Assembly (NCBI RefSeq): GCF_003151075.1
Contig: NZ_CP029482.1
Location: forward strand, 5,456,001-5,520,000
Origin: Pseudomonas sp. 31-12
GTDB taxonomy: Bacteria > Pseudomonadota > Gammaproteobacteria > Pseudomonadales > Pseudomonadaceae
Direction: 5' to 3'
Length of the DNA: 64,000 bases
In this document: positions 34,701 to 45,000 of the stretch, piece after piece
Layout of the letters: each line of letters begins with the position of its first letter
How positions within the stretch are numbered: the stretch's first letter is position 1
The notes under the pieces: model-generated
What the model was told of the DNA's origin: nothing
Databases searched by the model: none
Seen by the model: only the letters and a program-made list of their open reading frames with translations
Position numbers and translations under genes: made by a program

Positions 34701-35582
34701 ATGAAACGATTGCCTCCCCTGCCGGCGCTGCACACTTTTCTGATCACCGCGCAGTGCTGCAACTTCACCCGGGCCGCCGAACAGCTGTACATCACCCAAG
34801 GCGCGGTGAGTCGGCAGATCGCCGGGCTGGAAGAACATCTGGGTTATGAACTGTTTATCCGTCAGGCCCGCGGCCTCGACTTGACCGCCGAAGGACGGGA
34901 GTGGCTGCCACGGGTGCAGCAGATTTTCGGCTTGATCGACGAGGCGGTCGAGCAGATCGGCGAGAAGCGCGAAACCCTGCAACTCAAGGCCCCGACCTGC
35001 GTGATGCGCTGGCTTTTGCCGCGCCTGGTGCAGTGGCAAAGGGAGCGCCCGGACGTGCCGGTGGAATTGACCACCACGGTGAAACACGGCGTGGATTTTC
35101 ATCGTGAGCAGTTCGACGCGGCGGTGATTTATGGCGTACCGCCGGAGACGTCACTGGAGTCCCATCGGCTGTTCGATGAGCAACTGACGCCGGTCTGCTC
35201 CCGGCCGTATCTCGAAGGACCGGTGCCGTTGCAGGCGCCAGAGGATCTGGAACAGCACATGCTGTTGCACCCGACCCGCGATGAGCGCGACTGGAAAGCC
35301 TGGCTGGCCAGCGCGGAGATTCGCTTGAGCAATGTCAGTAAGGGCCAGCACTTCGAAACCCTGGACCTGGCGATGTCGATGGCGTCCCAGGGGACCGGTG
35401 TGGCGATTGGGGATTGGTCGTTGATTGGCGATGACCTGAGCGCCGGGCGGCTGGTGATGCCGTTTGAACTGAAGGTGAAGACCGGGTTGGCGTATTACCT
35501 GGTGTTCCCGGAAAAACCCGGGCCTTCGCCAAAGTTGCGCGAATTGATGCGGTGGTTGGTGGAGCAGGCTCAATCGCGGTGA
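34701..35582 (+). CDS. LysR-family regulator of the aruI/ALDH/ABC cluster
   Basis: A 293-residue regulator. The N-terminal winged HTH (PPLPALHTFLITAQCCNFTRAAEQLYITQGAVSRQI) is of the GcvA/AmpR-like subgroup, followed by a full inducer-binding domain (LKAPTCVMRWLLPRLVQWQ...). It is transcribed away from aruI with a 160-bp shared intergenic region, the usual LysR arrangement, so it is the likely activator of the decarboxylase operon. The inducer is unknown. Confidence 0.9.
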   Translation: MKRLPPLPALHTFLITAQCCNFTRAAEQLYITQGAVSRQIAGLEEHLGYELFIRQARGLDLTAEGREWLPRVQQIFGLIDEAVEQIGEKRETLQLKAPTCVMRWLLPRLVQWQRERPDVPVELTTTVKHGVDFHREQFDAAVIYGVPPETSLESHRLFDEQLTPVCSRPYLEGPVPLQAPEDLEQHMLLHPTRDERDWKAWLASAEIRLSNVSKGQHFETLDLAMSMASQGTGVAIGDWSLIGDDLSAGRLVMPFELKVKTGLAYYLVFPEKPGPSPKLRELMRWLVEQAQSR

Positions 35583-35604
35583 AAGTGGTGTGTCCTTTAG
35601 ATCC

Positions 35605-35758
35605 ACCCCTCACCCTGACCATCTCCCCAGAGGGGCGAGGGGACTGACCGGGTTGTCTGGTCGAAATTTTGCGACCTGAGATATCGAGTCGAACTCAAGT
35701 TTTGAACAGCCCCGGATCTGCCCCCTTTCCCCTCTCCCCTCTGGGGAGAGGGCTGAGG
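35605..35758. repeat. Inverted repeat with CTCCCCAGAGGGG core
   Basis: CATCTCCCCAGAGGGGCGAG near 35620 and the inverted CCCCTCTGGGGAGAGGGCTG near 35740, at the outer ends CCACCCCTCACCCT / GGGCTGAGGTGG. It is a different intergenic repeat family from the REPs. It fills the convergent gap. Confidence 0.75.
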
Positions 35759-35769
35759 TGGTTTTCAGC

Positions 35770-36384
35770 TTAATACCCGACAGTGAACCGCTGCCGCGAA
35801 TGCTTCGGCGCTTCGACTTCATCAATCAGCGCAATCGCATAATCAGCAAAGGTGATCCAACTGCGCCCTGCACTGCTCACCAGCAAATCATCCTTGCCCA
35901 GCCGAAACGCACCCGTGCGCTCACCTTCGACGAACTCCGCCGACGGTGACAGGAACGTCCAGTCCAGATCCTGTTCCTGGCGCAGGTTCCCAAGGAACTC
36001 AGCCCCGGCGCTCGCCTCAGCCTTGTACGCCTCAGGGAAGCCCTCGCTGTCGATGACGCGCGTGCCATCCGGCAGCAACAACGAACCCGCACCTCCTACC
36101 ACCAGCAGGCGTTTCACCCCGGCCTTTTTCACCGGCCCGACCACGGCGCTGGCCGGCAGGGTCGCGAAGTGCGCCGCACTGATCACCACGTCATGGCCTT
36201 CGACGGCGGCGTGCAACGCTTCGGCATCCAGGGCATCGACGTTTCTGGTGACCACCCCGGCACGCGGGCCGATCTTTGAAGTGTCCCGAGCAATGGCGGT
36301 GACGCTGTGACCACGACGCAGGGCTTCTTCCAGCAATTGGCTGCCGGCACGGCCGGTAGCACCGATGATTGCGATTTTGCTCAT
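35770..36384 (-). CDS. NAD(P)-binding Rossmann-fold protein (atypical SDR, NmrA/YwnB-like)
   Basis: A 204-residue protein with the dinucleotide motif IAIIGATGRAGSQLLEEALRRG at the N-terminus and ITFADYAIALIDEVE near the end. The usual catalytic YxxxK pair is not in a clear place, as in NmrA-like/atypical SDRs, which act as redox sensors or reduce small substrates. It stands alone; both neighbours are separated by repeats. Confidence 0.87.
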   Translation of the reverse strand: MSKIAIIGATGRAGSQLLEEALRRGHSVTAIARDTSKIGPRAGVVTRNVDALDAEALHAAVEGHDVVISAAHFATLPASAVVGPVKKAGVKRLLVVGGAGSLLLPDGTRVIDSEGFPEAYKAEASAGAEFLGNLRQEQDLDWTFLSPSAEFVEGERTGAFRLGKDDLLVSSAGRSWITFADYAIALIDEVEAPKHSRQRFTVGY

Positions 36385-36443
36385 GACATTCTCCAGTTGG
36401 CTTGGGTATATCTAACGTTTGCAGCGAGTGCGATCACGCAATC

Positions 36444-36567
36444 CTGTGGCGAGGGAGCTTGCTCCCGTTCGGCTGCGCAGCAGTCGTAAGCCTGAGAATG
36501 CTCTGTGGCTGACACACTGCAGGGGAGCGCTTCGCACTCCAGCGGTAGCAAGCTCCCTCGCCACAAA
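36444..36567. repeat. Long REP pair (GTGGCGAGGGAGCTTGCTCC family)
   Basis: CTGTGGCGAGGGAGCTTGCT at 36444 and the inverted copy ending CTCGCCACAAAGG near 36567, with TTCGGCTGCGCAGCAGTCGTAA inside, the typical long REP element of this group. Confidence 0.88.
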
Positions 36568-36591
36568 GGCTCCCTCAGTCGTTAAATCCGG

Positions 36592-37473
36592 TTACCACTT
36601 CATCTCGCCTTTGGCGACTTTCGCGCTCAGCTCCAGCGAGCTTTCTTCGCCCAGTGTCGGGAAGCGTTTTTTCATCGCGCCGATCAGCGCGGTGGAATCC
36701 TTGGCCTTGGCGGTTTCTTCATCGAAGGCCTTGATGTAATCGGCGGTGAACTGCACAGCAGCCAACGAACGGGCGCTCTCACCCAGGTAATGCCCCGGCA
36801 CGATGGTTTTCGGTTTCAGCGTTTCGATGGCATGCAGCGTAGCCAACCAATCGGCATGGGATTGCGCGGTTTGTGTATCAGCCATCCACACATGAATGTT
36901 TTCGGCGACGACCACGCCACCGACCACGGCCTTGATCGACGGGATCCACACAAAGGTGCGATCCGGCTGCTTGCCGTCCAGGCCCACCACCTGCAACTTC
37001 TGCCCCTCAAGCATCAGGCTGTCGCCCTTGAGTACACTGGGCACGATGGTTTTGGCCGGCACGTCGGCGCCCATTTTCGGGCCCCAGAACGCCAGTTTGC
37101 CGTCGACGGTGTGCTTGATGTGATCCACGGTGGGCTGCGAGGCCAGCACCTTGGCGTTTGGGAATGCCGCGGTCAGGGTGTCGAGGCCGAAGTAGTAATC
37201 AGGGTCGCCATGGCTGATGTAGATAGTGGTCAGTTGCTTGCCGCTGGCGCGGATCTTCTCGACCACCTGTTCGGCCTGGGATTTGCCGAATTGCGCGTCC
37301 ACCAGAATCGCTTCTTTCTCGCCGCTGACCAGGACCGAGGTCACCGGGAAGATCGCCTTGTCGCCCGGGTTGTACACGTCCAGGGTCAGGGTCGATGCCG
37401 CCGCGGCGTGGGCCGCGAAGCCGAGGGTGGCGGTGGCCAGCAAAATGCGCTTGAGAGAGGTGAAGCCGATCAT
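36592..37473 (-). CDS. MBL-fold hydrolase with altered metal motif, exported
   Basis: 293 residues with a signal peptide (LKRILLATATLGFAAHAAAAS). The metallo-beta-lactamase fold is recognisable from VLVSGEKEAILVDAQFGKSQ and GGVVVAENIHVWMAD and the late VPGHYLG. The first metal motif, normally HxHxDH, reads SHGDPDYYFG: the second His is Asp and the final His is Tyr, so a binuclear zinc site cannot be assembled in the standard way. It may bind one metal or be a non-hydrolytic relative. A LysR gene is divergent 115 bp away and probably regulates it. Confidence 0.85.
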   Translation of the reverse strand: MIGFTSLKRILLATATLGFAAHAAAASTLTLDVYNPGDKAIFPVTSVLVSGEKEAILVDAQFGKSQAEQVVEKIRASGKQLTTIYISHGDPDYYFGLDTLTAAFPNAKVLASQPTVDHIKHTVDGKLAFWGPKMGADVPAKTIVPSVLKGDSLMLEGQKLQVVGLDGKQPDRTFVWIPSIKAVVGGVVVAENIHVWMADTQTAQSHADWLATLHAIETLKPKTIVPGHYLGESARSLAAVQFTADYIKAFDEETAKAKDSTALIGAMKKRFPTLGEESSLELSAKVAKGEMKW

Positions 37474-37588
37474 CTGTTGCTCCGTAATCCAAATGCCGTG
37501 TCTGGCGATGGGGACAGAGCTTAGTTGCCTGACTCAGTACAAAAAATGCGATGCTTGAACATAGTTTGTTTCTGAAAGCGGGCAAATC

Positions 37589-38494
37589 ATGGATCGTCTA
37601 CAAGCAATGCGGGTGTTTGTGTCAGTGGTCGACCTCGGCAGCCAGTCGGCCGCCGCCGATCATCTGGACCTGTCACGGCCGGTGGTTTCGCGTTATCTGG
37701 CGGAGCTGGAAGACTGGGTCGGCGCACGCCTGATGCACCGCACCACGCGAAAACTGAGCCTGACCGCCGCTGGCAGTGAAATCCTGCCCCGTTGTCGGCA
37801 GATGCTCGACCTGTCCACCGACATGCAAGCCGCCGTCAGCGAGCCGGACGAGGCGCCACGCGGCCTGCTGCGCATCAGCGTCAGCACCTCGTTCGGCCAG
37901 GCGCAACTGGCGGATGCCATGGCCGCGTACGTCAAACGCTATCCTGGCGTGAGCATCGACATGCAGATGCTCGACCGCACGGTGAACCTGGTGGATGAAC
38001 GCATCGACCTGGCGATCCGCACCAGCAACGACCTGGACCCAAACCTGATCGCCCGGCGACTGACGGTCTGCCGCTCGGTGATCTGCGCCTCCCCGGCTTA
38101 CCTGAGCGAACACCCGACACCGCAACGCGTCGAGGACTTGAGTCAGCACAACTGCCTGACTCACTCCTATTTCGGCAAAAGCCTGTGGCATTTCGAGGAG
38201 GACGGCGAACCGGTGTCGGTGCCGGTGCAGGGCAACATCAGCGCCAACGAAGCCAGCACGCTGCTGCGCGCCACCCTCGCCGGGGCGGGTGTGGCGATGC
38301 TGCCCAGTTATCAGGCGGGCGTGCATCTCCACAGTGGCGAGCTAGTTCGCCTGCTGCCCCACGCCGAACCACGACAGATGAGCGTTTACGCGGTGTATGC
38401 CTCACGCAAACACATGCCAGCGGCGCTGCGCAGCATGCTGGATTTTCTGGTGCTCAGATTCCCTGAAGAACCGTCATGGGATATCGGCCTGTAA
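37589..38494 (+). CDS. LysR-family regulator (CrgA-like)
   Basis: A 301-residue regulator starting MDRLQAMRVFVSVVDLGSQS with the HTH AAADHLDLSRPVVSRYLAELE and the domain link LMHRTTRKLSLTAAG, followed by an effector domain (GLLRISVSTSFGQAQLADAM). This is the subgroup of single-target, often divergent regulators. The adjacent MBL-fold gene is its probable target. Confidence 0.9.
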   Translation: MDRLQAMRVFVSVVDLGSQSAAADHLDLSRPVVSRYLAELEDWVGARLMHRTTRKLSLTAAGSEILPRCRQMLDLSTDMQAAVSEPDEAPRGLLRISVSTSFGQAQLADAMAAYVKRYPGVSIDMQMLDRTVNLVDERIDLAIRTSNDLDPNLIARRLTVCRSVICASPAYLSEHPTPQRVEDLSQHNCLTHSYFGKSLWHFEEDGEPVSVPVQGNISANEASTLLRATLAGAGVAMLPSYQAGVHLHSGELVRLLPHAEPRQMSVYAVYASRKHMPAALRSMLDFLVLRFPEEPSWDIGL

Positions 38495-38504
38495 CCCGAT
38501 CAAA

Positions 38505-38596
38505 CTGTGGGAGCGAGCCTGCTCGCGATAGCGGTGGGTCATTCAACAATGATGGCGACTGATCCACCGCTATCGCGAGCAGGCTCGCTCCCACAG
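38505..38596. repeat. REP pair (GCGAGCCTGCTCGC family)
   Basis: CTGTGGGAGCGAGCCTGCTC at 38505 and the inverted copy ending CTCGCTCCCACAG at 38596; the arms extend through GATAGCGGTGG. Confidence 0.92.
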
Positions 38597-38712
38597 GGGG
38601 CATCAGTGTTCTGAATACCGGGGTAGATGCAAAAACACCATCACTGGCATCTCACCCGCGCTGACCTATGCTGAAAGTAATACCGAAGGGTATTAGTTCA
38701 GAGGTCAACGCC

Positions 38713-38889
38713 ATGAACACCAAAACAAGAAGATACCTCGCCATTTTCATCACCTGCGCGGCGACGCTGGCGCTGTATGGCACCGCCGCCTGGCGTGTCG
38801 AGCAGTTGCGGCAACTGCCCCGCGATTACGCGAGTTGTAACTTCGAGCGCTGCATTCCCCACAACGCGACCCTCAACGCCCTTCGGTAA
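38713..38889 (+). CDS. Small single-pass membrane protein, 58 aa, unknown
   Basis: MNTKTRRYLAIFITCAATLA begins a positively charged N-terminus followed by one hydrophobic segment (residues 8-26) and a C-terminal tail with two cysteines (SCNFERC). AGAGG lies 8 nt before the ATG at 38713. I recognise no family. It is convergent with pobR, whose stop lies 9 bp away. Confidence 0.55.
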   Translation: MNTKTRRYLAIFITCAATLALYGTAAWRVEQLRQLPRDYASCNFERCIPHNATLNALR

Positions 38890-38898
38890 CGAAGGCGA

Positions 38899-39798
38899 TC
38901 AGGCCTCGTTGTCCTGATCGGCCTTCAAGCGGTCGCGAAAAGCCTTGGGCGAGATCCCCACTCGACGCCGGAACAGGCGTGTGAAGTTGGTCGGATCGGA
39001 AAACCCCAACACGTCAGACATTTCGTAAATGGTCATGCTGGTGTAGGTCAGCAAGCGCTTGGCCTCCAGCAACTGACGTTCGTGCATGATCTGCAACGCC
39101 GGTTGCCCCGCCAGCTCACGGCAGGTGCCGTTGAGGTGCGACACGGAAATCCCCAGTCGATGCGCCAAGTCCTCGACCTTGACGTGCTGGCGGTAAGTCT
39201 CTTCCACCAACTGGATAAAACCGTTGAGGTATTCCCGGGCCCGTTGCGGACGCTGGCTGGCGGCACGACGCGTAATCACCTGACGACTCACCCACACCAT
39301 GATCACGCTGACCAGCGAATGCATGAGCATCTCGCGCGCAGGCTGATGGCCGGTATATTCGTCTTGCAGCGCCGAAAACAGGCTGTTGAGGTACTCGCTT
39401 TCCTTGCCCGCCGGGTAACTTTCGGCCTGGGCCAACGCGTTCACCGAGTTGCCCAGCTGCGCCTGAAGATGGGCAACCAGCGGCGCGGCGAGGGTCACGA
39501 CGAACCCTTCGACGTCCTCGGAAAACCGGTAGCCGTGCACCGATAACGGCGGCAGGATCAGGATGGCCGGTTCTGTCAGTTGCGTGTGTTTGCCTTCGAT
39601 TTCAAGCTCTGCCTGACCTTTGAATACGAAGAGCAACTGGCACAAATCGGCGTGACGGTGGGGTTTGATTTCCCATTGGTGTTCGCGGCTGCGTTTGGAA
39701 ATGGTTTCACAGTGCAGCAAGTCGGGGGTCGGCCAGTCCAGGCTTTCACCGTAGAGCTTGAACACTGGAATCGAAGGCAGGTCAGGCTTGTTCATCAC
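38899..39798 (-). CDS. pobR: AraC-family regulator of pobA (PobR/HpaA-like)
   Basis: A 299-residue regulator with an N-terminal cupin domain (WEIKPHRHADLCQLLFVFKGQ) and C-terminal AraC HTH (LAHRLGISVSHLNGTCRELAG; EMSDVLGFSDPTNFTRLFRRRVG). It is divergent from pobA with 176 bp between the starts, which is how pseudomonad pobR is placed. It should activate pobA in response to 4-hydroxybenzoate. The start may be at 39798 or the next codon; both are Met. Confidence 0.87.
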   Translation of the reverse strand: MMNKPDLPSIPVFKLYGESLDWPTPDLLHCETISKRSREHQWEIKPHRHADLCQLLFVFKGQAELEIEGKHTQLTEPAILILPPLSVHGYRFSEDVEGFVVTLAAPLVAHLQAQLGNSVNALAQAESYPAGKESEYLNSLFSALQDEYTGHQPAREMLMHSLVSVIMVWVSRQVITRRAASQRPQRAREYLNGFIQLVEETYRQHVKVEDLAHRLGISVSHLNGTCRELAGQPALQIMHERQLLEAKRLLTYTSMTIYEMSDVLGFSDPTNFTRLFRRRVGISPKAFRDRLKADQDNEA

Positions 39799-39953
39799 TT
39801 CAATCCAGGCCTCAAAGGGTTACGGGCGATAATCGCACCGATTGGCAGAATGTACAGGTATCGGCTCAGTTTTCACCTTCAATTGACAGACCCGCAAGGG
39901 AAAAATGCAAGCACTCGATCCATAAAAATCATTCACCGGCCTTGGTCGCGTGA

Positions 39954-41168
<1,215 letters not shown>

Positions 41169-41248
41169 CCTGCTACCGACTTACACTGGCGAGCATCCCC
41201 GCTCGCCTCGTCTCGTGCGGGTCAATCACTGCCCGCAGGTTTCCACCC

Positions 41249-42766
41249 GTGACCAATCTCAGCCAGCCTGAAACGCCCAAACCGGCCATTCGCAGCGTGT
41301 TGATCGCCCTGATGCTGGCGATCTTTCTTGGCGCGCTGGACCAGACCATCGTCGCCGTTTCAATGCCGGCCATCTCCGCGCAATTCAAGGACGTCAGCCT
41401 GCTGGCCTGGGTGATATCCGGCTACATGGTAGCGATGACTGTAGCGGTGCCGATCTACGGCAAACTCGGCGATCTGTACGGCCGACGCAAGTTGATGCTG
41501 TTTGGCATGGGGCTGTTCACCCTCGCCTCGTTGTTCTGCGGCATGGCCCAGAGCATGGAGCAACTGGTGCTGGCGCGGATCATCCAGGGCATCGGCGCGG
41601 GCGGGATGATTTCGGTCAGCCAGGCGATCATCGGCGACATCGTCCCGCCCCGGGAACGTGGTCGTTATCAGGGATATTTCAGCAGCATGTACGCGGTGGC
41701 CAGTGTCGCCGGCCCGGTGCTCGGCGGCTACATGACCGAATACCTGTCATGGCGCTGGGTGTTTCTGATCAACCTGCCGCTGGGCCTGGGTGCCTGGCTG
41801 GTGGCCAATCGCACGCTGGTGGGTTTGCCGGTGCCACAACGCCAACCGATCATCGATTACCTCGGCACGCTGCTGCTGATCATCGGTTTGACCGCTTTGC
41901 TGCTGGGCATCACTGAAGTCGGTCAGGGTCATTCGTGGCGCAGCGCCGAAGTGCTGGGCCTGCTCGGGTGTGCGGTGCTGGTGCTGGCGCTGTTCGTCTG
42001 GCATGAGCGCCGGGCGCGGGAGCCGTTGCTGCCGATGCACCTGTTTGCCAACCGCAACGCGATCCTGTGCTGGTGCACGATTTTCTTCACCAGTTTCCAG
42101 GCCATCTCGCTGATTGTGTTGATGCCGCTGCGCTTCCAGAGCGTCACCGGCGCCGGGGCCGACAGCGCCGCACTGCACTTGTTGCCGCTGGCCATGGGCT
42201 TGCCGATCGGGGCTTATTTCGCCGGGCGCCGCACGTCGGTGACCGGGCGCTACAAACCGATGATCCTGACGGGTGCGGTGCTGATGCCGATCTCGATTCT
42301 CGGCATGGCGTTAAGTCCGCCCCAGGCCTTCTTGTTCAGCAGTCTGTTTATGTTGCTCAGCGGAATCGCCAGTGGCATGCAATTTCCGACGTCCCTGGTC
42401 GGCACGCAGAATTCGGTGGAACAACGGGATATCGGCGTCGCCACCAGCACCACCAACCTGTTCCGCTCGCTGGGTGGCGCGGTCGGTGTGGCGCTGATGT
42501 CGGCGTTGCTGCTGGCGTTGTTGCAGGATTCGAGCTTCGTCCACTTGGCTGGCTCGTCCGTGATTGCAGAGGGCCGGTCGGGGAATGTATTGCTGGATGG
42601 CTTGAACGCTGCGCCGGGGGAGGCGCAGAACGCCCTGCGCGCTGAGTTGCTGCTGACCTTTCGGCATTTGCTGATGGTCAGTGCGGCGGTGTCGTTGCTG
42701 GGGTTGGCGGCGGCGGTTGCGATGCCGAACAGGGTGTTGCGGGGGCGAGAAGATAAGGTTCGGTAG
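41249..42766 (+). CDS. MFS drug-type exporter (DHA2, 14 TM)
   Basis: A 505-residue protein with about 14 hydrophobic segments. Motif A appears as GKLGDLYGRRKLMLFG and motif C-like GYFSSMYAVASVAGPVLGGYMTEYLSWRWVFLINLP, with ALDQTIVAVSMPAI in helix 1: the EmrB/QacA (DHA2) class of H+-driven exporters. The start is GTG at 41249 without a strong ribosome-binding site. It follows pobA by 80 bp with no terminator between, so co-transcription is possible and a role in aromatic-compound efflux is conceivable. Confidence 0.9.
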   Translation: MTNLSQPETPKPAIRSVLIALMLAIFLGALDQTIVAVSMPAISAQFKDVSLLAWVISGYMVAMTVAVPIYGKLGDLYGRRKLMLFGMGLFTLASLFCGMAQSMEQLVLARIIQGIGAGGMISVSQAIIGDIVPPRERGRYQGYFSSMYAVASVAGPVLGGYMTEYLSWRWVFLINLPLGLGAWLVANRTLVGLPVPQRQPIIDYLGTLLLIIGLTALLLGITEVGQGHSWRSAEVLGLLGCAVLVLALFVWHERRAREPLLPMHLFANRNAILCWCTIFFTSFQAISLIVLMPLRFQSVTGAGADSAALHLLPLAMGLPIGAYFAGRRTSVTGRYKPMILTGAVLMPISILGMALSPPQAFLFSSLFMLLSGIASGMQFPTSLVGTQNSVEQRDIGVATSTTNLFRSLGGAVGVALMSALLLALLQDSSFVHLAGSSVIAEGRSGNVLLDGLNAAPGEAQNALRAELLLTFRHLLMVSAAVSLLGLAAAVAMPNRVLRGREDKVR

Positions 42767-42782
42767 ATAGACCGAGTTGCCC

Positions 42783-42881
42783 GCCATCGCGAGCAGGCTC
42801 GCTCCCACAATGGATCTTTGTCGTCCACAAATGCTGTGAACACTGGAGATCTACTGTGGGAGCGAGCCTGCTCGCGATGGC
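42783..42881. repeat. REP pair (GCGAGCAGGCTCGC family)
   Basis: GCCATCGCGAGCAGGCTCGC at 42783 and the inverted copy ending at 42881. Confidence 0.9.
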
Positions 42882-42902
42882 GTCCTCACAGACACCAAAG
42901 AA

Positions 42903-43751
42903 TCAAGGGCTGTAGTAACCCACCGCCACCAGAAAATGCCCGACCTTTTTCAAGTAGGCATGCTTGTCCTCAACCTTTCCGGTCACCGGATTTTTCCAGC
43001 GGTATTCGTATTCGCCGTAATCCTGTTTGGCAATCAACGCCAGGATTGGCTCGCCCACCGGTTTGCCTTCCGGGTCCTTGATCTTGCCGAAGTCGGTGTT
43101 GATCAGCCGCAAGTTGGTGCCGTGGGCCACGTAGCGCTGGGTGTCCAGATCTACGACGAATACGTACAGGTCATCCTGCAAGTAACCGCCCTTGAGGGAA
43201 TTGATCGCGGTCAGCGTGCCCTTTTCGTCCTTGGTCAGGTCGGTCGCCGCTTTGTTCAGCAAGGCCATTGCCTGCTCCGCCGATGCCCGTGGCAAGTAGT
43301 AACCCACGGCCAGAATCCGCTGGCCAACGCGCTGATAGAACACATGCTTGCGCTCGACCTTGCCGTCGGACCAGTTCTGCCAGCGGTATTCGGCCTGCTG
43401 GATGCCATTGCCCTCCGGCACTTTCAAGGCGTCCTTGAAGGCTTTCTGCAAATCCGGCCCCAGGGTTTCAGACACATCACGCCCGATCAACGCCGAAGAC
43501 GGCCCGCCGCTGGCGAGCATCACGCCTTTGGTATCGACCACGAAGACGTAACGATCCTTGTCAACAAACTCGCCCTGACGGCTGAACGCCGCGAAGGCCT
43601 TGTCGCCGTTGTCGTGGTAGTAAGCCAGGGCTTTTTCCAGCAAGGCTTTGGCGGCCTGGCTGTCGTCCTTTTCCGCCGTTGCAGCCTGAACCTGCCCCAC
43701 GCAAAGCAACAGCATCCCGCCCAGCACGGCCAACTTGTGCAGAACCCCCAT
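42903..43751 (-). CDS. Exported double single-Cache-domain protein
   Basis: 282 residues with a signal peptide (MGVLHKLAVLGGMLLLCVGQVQAAT) and two copies of a single-Cache (sCache_2-like) module: DRYVFVVDTKGVMLASGG ... YRWQNWSDGKVERKHVFYQRVGQRILAVGYYLP and DLYVFVVDLDTQRYVAHGTN ... YRWKNPVTGKVEDKHAYLKKVGHFLVAVGYYSP. The parallel ends show an internal duplication. There is no kinase or chemotaxis output domain, so it is a free periplasmic ligand-binding protein, maybe partner of a membrane receptor encoded elsewhere. Start ATG 43751 is chosen because it begins the signal peptide. Confidence 0.88.
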   Translation of the reverse strand: MGVLHKLAVLGGMLLLCVGQVQAATAEKDDSQAAKALLEKALAYYHDNGDKAFAAFSRQGEFVDKDRYVFVVDTKGVMLASGGPSSALIGRDVSETLGPDLQKAFKDALKVPEGNGIQQAEYRWQNWSDGKVERKHVFYQRVGQRILAVGYYLPRASAEQAMALLNKAATDLTKDEKGTLTAINSLKGGYLQDDLYVFVVDLDTQRYVAHGTNLRLINTDFGKIKDPEGKPVGEPILALIAKQDYGEYEYRWKNPVTGKVEDKHAYLKKVGHFLVAVGYYSP

Positions 43752-43852
43752 AGCGCATCCCCTCGTTCTTGTCGGTGTTTCAAGAGCGTAGACGGCAATG
43801 GGATATGTACGAATATTCAGGAAAGCGCAGGCCATTGTGGCAATTGGGTTTA

Positions 43853-43987
43853 TGTGGCGAGGGAGCTTGCTCCCGCTGGGGCGCGAAGCGCCCCCCAAAA
43901 CCATTCGCCGCAGTTACTCAGTTAGATCGGCAGTGCCTCGTTGACGACTGCTTCGCAGCCGAGCGGGAGCAAGCTCCCTCGCCACAG
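43853..43987. repeat. Long REP pair (GTGGCGAGGGAGCTTGCTCC family)
   Basis: TGTGGCGAGGGAGCTTGCTC at 43853 and the inverted copy ending CTCGCCACAG at 43987. Confidence 0.9.
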
Positions 43988-44004
43988 GTATGCAGCCAAC
44001 CGGG

Positions 44005-44880
44005 CTATTGCGCCCGGGCGCGCAGTTGTTGCTGCAGATTCTGGATCTGCGCCTGAAGGGTGTTGATGTTGCGGGTGGTCTGGCCGCGGAAGGCGTCGAA
44101 CTCGGCGGTATTGGTGACGCCTTGCGCAGCTGCCGGGCGGTTGTCCTGCTGGCTTTTGAGCACGATCATGTCTTGCTCCAGACGCTCGATGGCGGCGCTC
44201 GGGTTGCCTTGTTTCTTCAGCGCGACGATGTCGGCGCCGAGGCTTTTGAGCTGGGCGTCGAATTTGCTGGTGTCTTCCGGGGCATTTTTCAGCGCGGTCA
44301 ACTCGGTGCTCAAGGCTTTGACCTGCGCCTGCAACTGCGTGCTGGCGGTCTGGTGTTCAGTGTTCTGGGCGGTCACTTGCGCCAGGCGTTTATCCAGATC
44401 GGAGGTTTGCGCGGTCATTTGGGCCAGACGCTTGTCCAGATCGCTGGTCTGGCCGACAACGCCTTGCTGCTGTTTGCTTTGATCCTGCAGCTGGTTTTCC
44501 AGCTGCTTGATCTGCAGCTTCAGCGCTTCGCTGTCGCTGGTGACGTTGGTCTGGCTAGCGACCACCTTGCCGGAAATGTCCTGCAAGCGCCCCGCCGCGT
44601 CCTCACTGATACGCGCGAAACTTTCCTGGGTCGCCACCAGCTGCTGCTCCATCAGCGAAATCTGCTGAAAGCTCCACCAGGCAAGGCCGGCGAACGCAAA
44701 GAACAAAGCGCCGACCAAGGCCCACAGAGGCCCGGTGCTGGCGCTTTTGACCTTGACCACCGGCGCCGTCCGCGAATGCACGGAGGTGCGAGTCGTGGCC
44801 GGATAATCATCGTCATCGGGGACGTCTGCGCGCAGGCTCGGTAAATCGAAGTCGTCGTTGGCATCGTTACGCATGGACAT
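44005..44880 (-). CDS. Single-pass membrane protein with long coiled coil
   Basis: A 291-residue protein: acidic cytoplasmic N-terminus (RNDANDDFDLPSLRADVPDD), one membrane segment (about residues 50-70, LWALVGALFFAFAGLAWW), then a coiled coil of about 200 residues with two near-identical heptad blocks QTSDLDKRLAQMTAQ and QTSDLDKRLAQVTAQ in tandem. No enzyme motif. The layout suggests an envelope scaffold. ATG 44880 fits the start of the acidic domain. Confidence 0.82.
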   Translation of the reverse strand: MSMRNDANDDFDLPSLRADVPDDDDYPATTRTSVHSRTAPVVKVKSASTGPLWALVGALFFAFAGLAWWSFQQISLMEQQLVATQESFARISEDAAGRLQDISGKVVASQTNVTSDSEALKLQIKQLENQLQDQSKQQQGVVGQTSDLDKRLAQMTAQTSDLDKRLAQVTAQNTEHQTASTQLQAQVKALSTELTALKNAPEDTSKFDAQLKSLGADIVALKKQGNPSAAIERLEQDMIVLKSQQDNRPAAAQGVTNTAEFDAFRGQTTRNINTLQAQIQNLQQQLRARAQ

Positions 44881-45000
44881 TGAGTCAACCTTTGTGGAAC
44901 GCGGTGATGGCTTTATGCGGCGAGTATAAACCCCACTGCCGCACCGATTGACCCTCAACGCCAAACTCGGTTCAGTGCTGGCAGGTTTGTCACCGCAAAG

